14,520 nt of DNA, taken from JAJPJX01 sp964568355. GTDB lineage: Bacteria; Acidobacteriota; Terriglobia; Bryobacterales; Bryobacteraceae. The position numbers were made by a program, and so were the translations under genes. This document shows, in pieces, positions 6,747 to 14,062 of the stretch. The notes beneath the pieces are model-generated. The model made no database searches, was not told where the DNA came from, and saw only the letters and a program-made list of their open reading frames with translations. Numbering within the stretch: the first letter of the stretch is position 1; the number at the start of each line of letters is the position of its first letter. The DNA is taken from the NCBI GenBank assembly GCA_964568355.1, contig CAZMRK010000834.1, positions 1 through 14,520 on the forward strand, read 5' to 3'.

Positions 6747-7555
6747 CTCGCATCGGCCGCATGTTTGAGAATCTTCGCCCCTCGGGAAACAAGGCCCTGA
6801 TCGCCTATCTCACCGCCGGCGACCCTTCTCCCGACCGAACTCCCGCCCTGATCGAGGCCCTCGTCCGGGGCGGCGTCGACCTCATCGAACTGGGTGTGCC
6901 CTTCTCGGATCCGATCGCCGATGGCCCCGTCATCCAGCGCGCCGGCTACCGGGCCCTGCAGGCCGGCACGACCCTGCACAAGGTGCTCGACATCGCTGCC
7001 GCGGTCCGCCGGCGGTCCGAGGTCCCGCTGCTGCTGTTTACCTATCTCAATCCCGTCCTGCGCTATGGCCTTGACGCGCTCGCCCGAGATGCCGCCGCCG
7101 CCGGCATCGATGGCTGTCTGCTCACCGACGCCTCGGTGGAAGAAGCCCACGCTTACGTGGATGCCATGCACCGCCACGGCCTCGACACGGTTTTCCTGGC
7201 CGCCCCTACCAGCACGGATCACCGTCTGAAGCTGGTGGCCCAATATTCCACCGGCTTCACCTATCTGGTATCGCGCACCGGGGTCACCGGCGAACAGACC
7301 TCGCTCTCCGCGGCCATCGGCCGGCTCATCCGGTCCATGCGCCAGGTAACCGATCTGCCCCTTGCGGTCGGCTTCGGCGTTTCCCGCCCCGAACACGTTG
7401 CCGAGCTAGGCAAACAGGTCGAAGCCGTCGTGGTCGGCAGCGCGATCGTCCATCTCATCGAACGTGAGGCCGGCAGCGCCGCGCTGGAATCCCGGCTCGA
7501 GTCGTTCGCCCGCGAACTCAAGCGGGGTTTTTCCCTGACCACGAGTGCATCATGA
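6743..7555 (+). CDS. trpA: Tryptophan synthase alpha chain
   Basis: The 270-residue alpha subunit cleaves indole-3-glycerol phosphate and channels indole to TrpB. E49 (LIELGVPFSDP) and D60 (IADGP) are the expected catalytic pair. The flexible loop SRTGVTGEQT and the phosphate-binding GFGVS and VVVGSAIV segments are intact. One difference: the loop that in E. coli reads ADVPVEE is TDASVEE here, so the usual proline is missing, although the aspartate is kept. That loop contacts the beta subunit, so it may alter subunit signalling. The protein overlaps trpB by 4 nt and aroQ by 4 nt. A GGAG lies only a few bases before the ATG, with AAGGA further upstream. Confidence 0.96.
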   Translation: MTRIGRMFENLRPSGNKALIAYLTAGDPSPDRTPALIEALVRGGVDLIELGVPFSDPIADGPVIQRAGYRALQAGTTLHKVLDIAAAVRRRSEVPLLLFTYLNPVLRYGLDALARDAAAAGIDGCLLTDASVEEAHAYVDAMHRHGLDTVFLAAPTSTDHRLKLVAQYSTGFTYLVSRTGVTGEQTSLSAAIGRLIRSMRQVTDLPLAVGFGVSRPEHVAELGKQVEAVVVGSAIVHLIEREAGSAALESRLESFARELKRGFSLTTSAS

Positions 7556-7863
7556 CCCGAGAAGCCGCTATGGAGGCCCTTCAGGCGTATCGCCTCCAGA
7601 TCAATGAAGTCGACCGGCGACTGGTGGCGTTGCTCAATGAACGAACCAGGATCGTCGAGGAGATTGGCCGCGTCAAGCGCTCCGCCCAACTCCCCATATA
7701 CGAACCCAAGCGCGAAGACGAGGTATTCGCCAACGTCACCGGCAACAACAGCGGTCCTTTGACCGCCGATGCCGTGCGCAGCATCTTCGAGCGCATCATC
7801 GATCAGATGCGTACCATCCAGCGCGTTCGGATGGAGCAGTCTGAGGGAGAAACTTCATGTTAG
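7552..7863 (+). CDS. aroQ: Chorismate mutase, AroQ class (free-standing)
   Basis: This 103-residue all-helical protein rearranges chorismate to prephenate, the branch point to phenylalanine and tyrosine. The AroQ pattern is clear: YRLQINEVDRRLVALLNERTRIVEEIGRVK followed by PIYEPKREDEV. By alignment to E. coli chorismate mutase, R14, R31, K42, R54 and E55 fall on active-site positions. The length is that of a mutase domain alone, without a prephenate dehydratase or dehydrogenase domain. It starts in an ATGA overlap with trpA and overlaps the DAHP synthase gene by 7 nt. In several bacteria such a mutase forms a complex with the DAHP synthase and is activated by it; the direct adjacency makes this plausible but it is not shown by sequence. 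The symbol aroH or pheA may be used in other annotations. Confidence 0.92.
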   Translation: MTREAAMEALQAYRLQINEVDRRLVALLNERTRIVEEIGRVKRSAQLPIYEPKREDEVFANVTGNNSGPLTADAVRSIFERIIDQMRTIQRVRMEQSEGETSC

Positions 7864-8870
7864 TCGTCATGCAGCAAGGCGCTACGGAAGCGAACATTCA
7901 AGCCGTTATTGACCGTCTCGTTCAGCTCGGCTTTGATGTCCATCGTTCCACCGGCGTCTATCACACCGTGCTGGGAGGTGTGGGCGGTAAAGATGATTTC
8001 GATCTGGCCATCTTCGAAGTGATGGAGGGTGTCAAAGAAGCCCACTCCATCGTTTCTCCATATAAGCTCGCCAGCCGCCATTTCCGCCCCGGTGGCACTA
8101 TCGTCAAAATCGGCAATGTCGAGATTGGAAGCGGTCAGATCGTCGTCATGGCGGGCCCCTGCAGCGTCGAGGACCAGGATCAGATCGAATGCGCGGCGGA
8201 GTTGGTGGCGCGGGGTGGCGGTAAAGTCCTTCGTGGAGGAGCATTCAAGCCCCGCAGCTCCCCCTATAGCTTCCAGGGGCTGGGCGAAGAAGGCTTGCGC
8301 CTGATGCGCGATGCGGCCGACCGCCACGGCCTCCTGGTCGCGAGCGAGGTGATGGACAGCGCTCAGATTCCGCTGCTTGCCGAATACGCCGATATTTTCC
8401 AGGTGGGTGCGCGCAATATGCAGAACTTCAACCTTCTGCGCGAGCTTGGCAGACAGCGCAAACCCGTGCTGCTGAAACGGGGCATCGCAGCAACGATCGA
8501 AGAGCTGCTGCTGTCCGCCGAATACATCCTCTCCGGCGGAAACTACGACGTGATCCTCTGCGAACGCGGCATCCGCACCTTCGAAACCTATACCCGGAAC
8601 ACCATGGATATCTCAGCGATCCCGGTGGTGCACAAGCTTTCGCACCTGCCCATCGTCGCCGATCCTTCACACGGCACCGGACGCCGCGACAAGGTCGTGC
8701 CCATGGCCCGCGCCGCCGTGGCCGCCGGCGCCGACGGTCTCCTCGTGGAAGTTCATCCGGATCCCGATCATGCCCTGAGTGATGGCGCTCAGTCCCTGAA
8801 CCCCGATCAATATGCAGAGATGATGCGCCAGCTCCGCATCATTGCGCCGGCGGTCGATCGTACCATCTGA
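7857..8870 (+). CDS. aroF: 3-deoxy-D-arabino-heptulosonate-7-phosphate synthase, type I-beta with N-terminal regulatory domain
   Basis: The enzyme condenses phosphoenolpyruvate and erythrose-4-phosphate, the first step of the shikimate pathway. Its 337 residues include a ferredoxin-like N-terminal domain (about 1-75: VVMQQGATEANIQAVIDRL, STGVYHTVLGGVG) of the kind that gives Thermotoga-type enzymes feedback inhibition by Tyr and Phe, followed by the TIM barrel. Metal ligands are seen as C102 in AGPCSVED, H272 in DPSHGTG, E298 in LVEVHPDP and D309 in LSDGAQ; substrate contacts lie in LRGGAFKPRSSPYSFQG and LLKRG. A GAGGGAGA Shine-Dalgarno ends six bases before the ATG, one of the better ribosome sites in this operon. 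Overlap with aroQ is 7 nt and with tyrA 1 nt. Confidence 0.96.
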   Translation: MLVVMQQGATEANIQAVIDRLVQLGFDVHRSTGVYHTVLGGVGGKDDFDLAIFEVMEGVKEAHSIVSPYKLASRHFRPGGTIVKIGNVEIGSGQIVVMAGPCSVEDQDQIECAAELVARGGGKVLRGGAFKPRSSPYSFQGLGEEGLRLMRDAADRHGLLVASEVMDSAQIPLLAEYADIFQVGARNMQNFNLLRELGRQRKPVLLKRGIAATIEELLLSAEYILSGGNYDVILCERGIRTFETYTRNTMDISAIPVVHKLSHLPIVADPSHGTGRRDKVVPMARAAVAAGADGLLVEVHPDPDHALSDGAQSLNPDQYAEMMRQLRIIAPAVDRTI

Positions 8871-9712
8871 TGCAGACCGTCGCCATCATCGGAGTCGGCC
8901 TCATCGGCGGATCATTCGGTCTGGCGCTGCGGAAAGCCGGCTTTGCCGGGAAAATCCTCGGCGTCAGTTCGCCGCCCACCATCCGCGCGGCGCTCGGCTG
9001 CGGAGCGATTGACGCCGGTCTGCCGCTGGCCGAGGCCGTACCCCAGGCGGACCTCATTTATCTTGCCCAACCCATCGGACGCATTCTCGATACCCTGCAT
9101 CACCTGGATCCTTTCCTCCACCCGGAAGCCCTGGTTACCGACGCGGGCAGCACCAAGCATGCCATCGTCTCCACCGCCCGGAAGAATATCACCAAGGCCC
9201 AGTTTCTCGGAGGCCATCCTATGGCCGGCAAAGAGCGCCGCGGCGTGGAAGTAGCCGATCCGGATCTCTTCCGGGACCGCACCTGGGTCCTGACTCCCGG
9301 TTCCCCGGAGGAACTGGAAACTCCCATCGCCCGCGATTTCCAAAGCTGGCTGGATCGCATCGGCGCCCGCATGACGATCCTCGGGGCCTCTCAGCACGAC
9401 TGGATTGTGGCCTATACGTCGCACCTGCCCCAACTGGCCTCTACAGGTCTGGCTGCCACAGTGGGAGAAAACGTATCCAATGGCGAAGAACTGAAGATCT
9501 CCGGCCCGGGCCTGGCCGACACCACCCGCCTCGCGCTTAGCTCCTACGATCTCTGGCGTGACATCCTGGCGACCAATGCCGAAGCTATCGAGCAGGCGCT
9601 CACCGCCTACATTGGAGAACTCGAACACCTGCGCGAAAACCTCCGTACGCGCCAGATCCGCGAAGAATTTGACCGTGCCGCCACCCTCGCCGCTACTCTC
9701 CGCCAGCGCTAG
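8870..9712 (+). CDS. tyrA: Prephenate dehydrogenase (or arogenate dehydrogenase)
   Basis: This 280-residue enzyme oxidatively decarboxylates prephenate to 4-hydroxyphenylpyruvate on the way to tyrosine. An N-terminal Rossmann fold holds IIGVGLIGGS (GxGxxG at 8-13). VTDAGSTK supplies the serine, GGHPMAGKE the likely catalytic H116, and TSHLPQ the H185 matching a second conserved active-site histidine. The helical C-terminal part runs to the end, with no ACT domain, so direct feedback control by tyrosine through such a domain is not evident. The start ATG overlaps the aroF stop (TGATG). This is the last gene of the operon: an opposing gene ends 13 bp later, and aroA, which often follows tyrA, is absent. 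Cofactor and substrate choice (NAD or NADP; prephenate or arogenate) cannot be read reliably. Confidence 0.95.
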   Translation: MQTVAIIGVGLIGGSFGLALRKAGFAGKILGVSSPPTIRAALGCGAIDAGLPLAEAVPQADLIYLAQPIGRILDTLHHLDPFLHPEALVTDAGSTKHAIVSTARKNITKAQFLGGHPMAGKERRGVEVADPDLFRDRTWVLTPGSPEELETPIARDFQSWLDRIGARMTILGASQHDWIVAYTSHLPQLASTGLAATVGENVSNGEELKISGPGLADTTRLALSSYDLWRDILATNAEAIEQALTAYIGELEHLRENLRTRQIREEFDRAATLAATLRQR

Positions 9713-9725
9713 CGTCCGGCCTCCT

Positions 9726-12404
9726 CTATTCGTATCGAAGCGCTTCGGTCGGATCCACACGCGCGGCGCGCCGCGCCGGAACGTAAGCGGCAAATAATGC
9801 GATCGCAATCATCACTACCAAACCGAAACCGATCGGAACCACGCTGGTCAACGGCAAGTCCGGAATCAGGCTTCCGGCCAGACGTCGTCCCCAATATGCC
9901 GCCAGCACCCCGATCGTCAGGCCCGCGCAGGTCATCCAGAGCGCTTCGCCCAATACCATCCGGGAGATACCACCCCGCGTGGCGCCTAACGCCATGCGGA
10001 TGCCGATCTCATTGATCCGGCGCGTCACCATGTACGCCAGCGACCCGTAGATACCGACGGCGGCCAGCAGCGCGCCCAACGCGCTGAAGCTTCCGGACAG
10101 CCCGGCGATCAATCGCTCCGGAACGATTGTCGCATCCACCTGGTCGTCCAGCGTGCCGACGCGCACTACCGGCACATCCTTCAGGGCATCGCGCACAATC
10201 TGCCGGGCCGCCGGAGCGAGGGTCTGAGGATCAATGCCGGTACGCAGCATAAAGGTGGTAGCCGATCGCGCCACCCGGAATGCGCTGAGATAGATTGTGC
10301 GCCGAGCGGCTTCGCGCATCTCATAGTACTTCGCATTGCCCACCACGCCGATGATCTCGTAGGAACGACGATCGCGGTCAATCCTCAGATACTTTCCGAG
10401 GGGATTCTCGCCGAGAAAATAGTAGCGCGCCATCGCTTCATTGACAATGGCTACGGGCGGGCCACTCCGATCCTCGTCGCGGAAATCACGGCCGGCAAGC
10501 AGCGCCGTGCCCATCGTCCGAAAATACATCGGCGCCACCCAGCTTAGAGAAATGTAGCGGCGGTCCTCGAGCCGTTCCGGGTGGCCTTCCACGTTTACGA
10601 ATTGAGACGCCCCGTCGCCGGAAAGTGGTCCGCGTCCAACGACCAGAGAAGCAGAATGCACTCCGGGAATCTGCTCCAGGCGCGCTAGCACATCCTGATA
10701 GGCGCGCGACAGTTGTTCGCTGCTGAATCCGGTGCGTTCGGGATCAAGGGTGACCAGCAGGACGTGGTCACGGCGGAAGCCCAGATCGATCTGTTTGAGA
10801 TTCCACAAATGGTGGATAAACAGGCCGGCCCCACTCAACAGTGTCACCGACAAGGCCATCTGCGCGATCACCAGGCTCCTTCCGAAGCCCCGCTGGAACC
10901 GCGTTCCGCCCGCGCCTCCCATCTGGCGCAGCCAGGAGGTTCGCGATGAGGAGAATGCGTTCCAGGCGGGAGCCAGCCCGAACAGCACGCCGGTTACCAG
11001 TATGGCGCCACCGGTGAAAAGGAGAATGTGTACATCCGGAATCCACGAAATCTCAATGCGAAGGGGCCCCCCGACAAAGCGCCCCGACGTTATGATGCGT
11101 ACAAGTACATCCGCGCCGGAATGCGCCAGAAAGGCGCTGAGCAGCCCGCCGGCTCCTGCCAGCAATAGCGACTCGGTCAACATTTGGGCGGCTATGCGAA
11201 CCCGGCCAGCACCCAGAGACAGACGCACCGCCAGTTCCCGCTGGCGGCTCGCACCTCGCGCCAGCAGCATGCCGGCCACATTGGTACATGCAATGAGCAG
11301 GAGCAGACCGACCACTGCCATCGCCGCCAATAGCGGCCTCGCAAACCGCTCGTGCAGCACCGTCGACAATCCGGCGCCAGCGGGTTCTACGGCGAACTTG
11401 AGCCGTCGCTCCAGCGATCGTCGGCTCACGTCGCTGGTCTCGCTGACCCTCTCCTCGATAGTCCACCGGAACAACACGGCCATTTCCGCCCGCGCCTGCT
11501 CGATGGATATACCCGGTTTCAGGCGCCCGACCAGCCGCAGGCTGGCATCGGAATGTGCGCCGGGACTGCCCCCTCGGCCGGGAGCGAGCGGAATCCACAG
11601 ATCCGGATGAGCCCCCAACTGCAGGCCGGCGAACGCGCGTGGCGCTACTCCGATGATCGTCAGCGAAACATCGTCAACAACGATGCGCCTGCCCAGGACC
11701 TCCGGATCGCGATGAAACCGGCTGTTCCAGTAGGACCAGTTCAGGACGGCTACACCGGGACTCGCGTTCTCCAAGCCGGCCGCGTCCTCCGGCCCAATCA
11801 GCCGGCCGATCGCCGGCTTAATTCCGAGCATCTGAAAGAAATTGCCGACGACCCGGTTTCCCTGCACGATCTCCGGCTCAAGGCCCCCGCCCCGTACACG
11901 GAAACGAGAAGGTTGATCACCCGTGAGCCCCGAAAAGACATGGTTGTGGTCCCGAAAGTACTCATAGCTCCGCCAGGAGAAGGAATTCCCCGGAGGATCG
12001 CCCGGGTACTGGTTCAGAAATTCGACAAGCTGACCCGGTTCCTGGACCGGAAGCAGACGCAGCATCAGGAGATCGACGAGGCTGAAGATAGCAGTATTGG
12101 CGCCGATTCCCAGCGCCATCGACAGGACCGCCACGGCTGTAAAGCCGGGACTGCGCCGCATGCCGCGCAGCGCATACCGCATATCCTGCCAGAGCCGTTC
12201 CAGGGGTTGCCAGCCCCACATCTCGCGCGTAGTCTCCAGGACCAGAGCCCGGTTGCCGAACTCCCGATGGACGGCCTGCTCGGCAGCTTGCGGTTCCTCC
12301 CCCCGTTCGATCCTGTCGTTCCTGGCCATCGCCAGGTGAGCTTGGATCTCCTCATCCAACTCCTGCTGGCGGTGTCTGCGGAAGAACAGCAGCCTTCGGA
12401 ACAT
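9726..12404 (-). CDS. ADOP-family (MacB/FtsX-like) permease without ATPase
   Basis: The 892-residue membrane protein has the layout of the Acidobacterial duplicated orphan permease family. Residues 1-60 form a soluble helical prefix (EELDEEIQAHL-like). TM1 is near 88-112 (FTAVAVLSMALGIGANTAIF), followed by a MacB-type periplasmic domain and an FtsX block at about 355-480 with RELAVRLSLGAG. The unit then repeats: TM near 508-528, a second periplasmic domain, and a final FtsX block around 790-885 with NEIGIRMALGATRGGI, ending EALRYE. There are about eight helices in total. No ABC ATPase is encoded in the window, hence 'orphan'; the substrate is unknown. A PadR-type regulator often sits beside such genes but is not present. 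Two tandem palindromes precede the start. The ATG at 12402-12404 follows a GAGGGCGAGG stretch. Confidence 0.92.
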   Translation of the reverse strand: MFRRLLFFRRHRQQELDEEIQAHLAMARNDRIERGEEPQAAEQAVHREFGNRALVLETTREMWGWQPLERLWQDMRYALRGMRRSPGFTAVAVLSMALGIGANTAIFSLVDLLMLRLLPVQEPGQLVEFLNQYPGDPPGNSFSWRSYEYFRDHNHVFSGLTGDQPSRFRVRGGGLEPEIVQGNRVVGNFFQMLGIKPAIGRLIGPEDAAGLENASPGVAVLNWSYWNSRFHRDPEVLGRRIVVDDVSLTIIGVAPRAFAGLQLGAHPDLWIPLAPGRGGSPGAHSDASLRLVGRLKPGISIEQARAEMAVLFRWTIEERVSETSDVSRRSLERRLKFAVEPAGAGLSTVLHERFARPLLAAMAVVGLLLLIACTNVAGMLLARGASRQRELAVRLSLGAGRVRIAAQMLTESLLLAGAGGLLSAFLAHSGADVLVRIITSGRFVGGPLRIEISWIPDVHILLFTGGAILVTGVLFGLAPAWNAFSSSRTSWLRQMGGAGGTRFQRGFGRSLVIAQMALSVTLLSGAGLFIHHLWNLKQIDLGFRRDHVLLVTLDPERTGFSSEQLSRAYQDVLARLEQIPGVHSASLVVGRGPLSGDGASQFVNVEGHPERLEDRRYISLSWVAPMYFRTMGTALLAGRDFRDEDRSGPPVAIVNEAMARYYFLGENPLGKYLRIDRDRRSYEIIGVVGNAKYYEMREAARRTIYLSAFRVARSATTFMLRTGIDPQTLAPAARQIVRDALKDVPVVRVGTLDDQVDATIVPERLIAGLSGSFSALGALLAAVGIYGSLAYMVTRRINEIGIRMALGATRGGISRMVLGEALWMTCAGLTIGVLAAYWGRRLAGSLIPDLPLTSVVPIGFGLVVMIAIALFAAYVPARRAARVDPTEALRYE

Positions 12405-12431
12405 GCCTCGCCCTCGCTCTCAATGACGGTC

Positions 12432-12467
12432 GTAGACATTCTACATCCATGCCAGTAGTCTGTCTAC
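12432..12467. promoter_or_regulatory. Two tandem palindromes upstream of the ADOP gene
   Basis: GTAGACATTCTAC (12432-12444) is a perfect 5-bp dyad with a 3-bp spacer. GTAGTCTGTCTAC (12455-12467) is a second copy with one arm mismatch. Their centres are 23 bp apart, about two helical turns, so dimers would bind on the same DNA face. The outermost arms also make a 7-bp GTAGACA/TGTCTAC repeat. The pair lies 28-63 bp before the ADOP start and the second copy overlaps the glpD stop codon. It looks like an operator; the regulator is not identified. Confidence 0.5.
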
Positions 12468-14062
12468 ATGCTCCGCGCCGGAACGGCTTGCGAGAGTGCA
12501 GCCTCGGTCTCCTCCTCCACCTGCTCCCGGCTCCAGCCCAGGTACCGGCCCATCTCCCCGGCCACCGGCACGAGCCGCTCCGCGGTCCAGGGCTCTTCGT
12601 AGCCCCAGTACGTCGAAACGAACAAAAAATCCGCCAGATGCTGGACCATCTCGTGTCGCACCGCATAGGCGATCTGCGCGCACCGCAGGCGATCCAAGCT
12701 CCCCTCCTCTTCCGGCAGGTAGGCCAACACTCGGGGCATCTGCACTCCGTAGTCGGAAACCATCTGCCCCAGCCTCTCTGGCGCTACACGATGCCGCGCC
12801 GCCAATCCTGGAATCATCCCCCGCATCTCGTCGAGAAGCGACCGCGTGTTGCCTCCCAGAGGCATGTGCGCCGTTACCGATTTTCCTTCCAGCTCCGGAG
12901 CCACGTCGCGCGCCACCAGGTCGGCAGCCTCTTCGCTCATCAGCCGGTACGTCGTATATTTGCCGCCGGCCACATGCAGGACCCCGTCCGGCGCGTTCCA
13001 GATGCGATGCTCCCGGCTGGTCTTGGTGGGCGATTCAGCCGAACTCCGCAGCAGCGCCCGCAGCGCGCTATAAGCCGCGATCGGCTGTTTCTCTCCGGCG
13101 GTCGGGTAGAGCCTCTGCACAATGCCCATTAGGTAGGCCACCTCCTCCGCCGTGATGGCCACATCGTCCGGGCTGCTTTCGTGATCGTAGTCGGTGGTGC
13201 CCACCAGGGAGAGCTGGCCCGCGCTACCCCAGGGGATCACGAAGATAATCCGCCCGGCATCTTCGAAAAAGGCAATGGCATTCTCACTCGCGTTCAGCCG
13301 CGGCAGAATCACGTGCGAACCGCGCACCAGGCGGATCGCGTTCCCCCGTTCCCATGGCCCGGTCGCATCCACCACCTTGCGCGCACGCACCGCGAACCGC
13401 TCGCCCGTGAACATATCCACAACGGTCGCCCCCCCGGCCGTCACCTCTTCCGCGCGGGCATAGTTCGCCACCACTGCCCCGCCCCGGGCCGCGTCCCAGA
13501 TGTTTTCCAATACGCACCGCGCGGAATTGACTTTGCAGTCGAAATAGACCGCTCCGGCCACCAGGCCCTCGCTCGCGAGCCCCGGCTCGGTTGCCAGCAC
13601 GTCCGCCCGCGAGAGGAACCGCAGGTGCCCCACCTTCCGGCTTCCCGCCAGCAGGTCATAGAGCAGGAGCCCCGTGCCGTAATAGATCCGCGCCCACCGG
13701 CTGTAGAGCGGGATCAGGAACGGGAGCGGCTCTACCAGATGCGGCGCCACTTCGAGCAGCGTCGCCCGTTCCCGCAGGGCCTCTCGCACCAGGCGGATCT
13801 CCAGTTGTTTCAGATATCGCAACCCGCCATGGATCAACTGCGAGTTTTTGCCGCTGGTCCCGGAAGCAAAATGGCGCTGCTCCACCAGCCCGACCCGCAG
13901 CTCGCGCCCCGATGCCCGCGCCCGCAGCATCAGGTCGCGCGCAATCCCCGCTCCGTTGATCCCTCCGCCGAGAATCAGAACATCCAGCTCCCTGCCGCGC
14001 AGCCGTTCGAGGTTTTGCCGCCGGCTGTCTGCCGAAAACGCGGGCTGCTCGGAAGAGCTCAT
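12464..14062 (-). CDS. glpD: Aerobic glycerol-3-phosphate dehydrogenase
   Basis: This 532-residue FAD enzyme oxidises sn-glycerol-3-phosphate to dihydroxyacetone phosphate and passes electrons to the quinone pool at the inner face of the cytoplasmic membrane. The FAD fold starts with DVLILGGGINGAGIARD (27-43), followed by FASGTSGKNSQLIHGGLRYL, the family block around the isoalloxazine site. VDATGPW, IPWGSAGQLSLVGTTDYDH, GVLHVAGGKYTTYR and a C-terminal helical domain with the VRHEM and YLGWS motifs complete the protein. A frame opens 94 codons earlier, but that extension overlaps the upstream membrane-protein gene and has no family character. The ATG at 14060-14062 shares an ATGA with that gene's distal stop, so translation was probably coupled to it. 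GGGAGG is nearly adjacent to the ATG. No glpK or glpF is seen. Confidence 0.95.
   Translation of the reverse strand: MSSSEQPAFSADSRRQNLERLRGRELDVLILGGGINGAGIARDLMLRARASGRELRVGLVEQRHFASGTSGKNSQLIHGGLRYLKQLEIRLVREALRERATLLEVAPHLVEPLPFLIPLYSRWARIYYGTGLLLYDLLAGSRKVGHLRFLSRADVLATEPGLASEGLVAGAVYFDCKVNSARCVLENIWDAARGGAVVANYARAEEVTAGGATVVDMFTGERFAVRARKVVDATGPWERGNAIRLVRGSHVILPRLNASENAIAFFEDAGRIIFVIPWGSAGQLSLVGTTDYDHESSPDDVAITAEEVAYLMGIVQRLYPTAGEKQPIAAYSALRALLRSSAESPTKTSREHRIWNAPDGVLHVAGGKYTTYRLMSEEAADLVARDVAPELEGKSVTAHMPLGGNTRSLLDEMRGMIPGLAARHRVAPERLGQMVSDYGVQMPRVLAYLPEEEGSLDRLRCAQIAYAVRHEMVQHLADFLFVSTYWGYEEPWTAERLVPVAGEMGRYLGWSREQVEEETEAALSQAVPARSM

Noticed and set aside
9736..9747. Perfect 12-bp palindrome CGAAGCGCTTCG as a tyrA terminator
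   Set aside because: It lies within codons for the conserved EALRYE end of the ADOP permease and has no T tract, so the coding constraint explains it.
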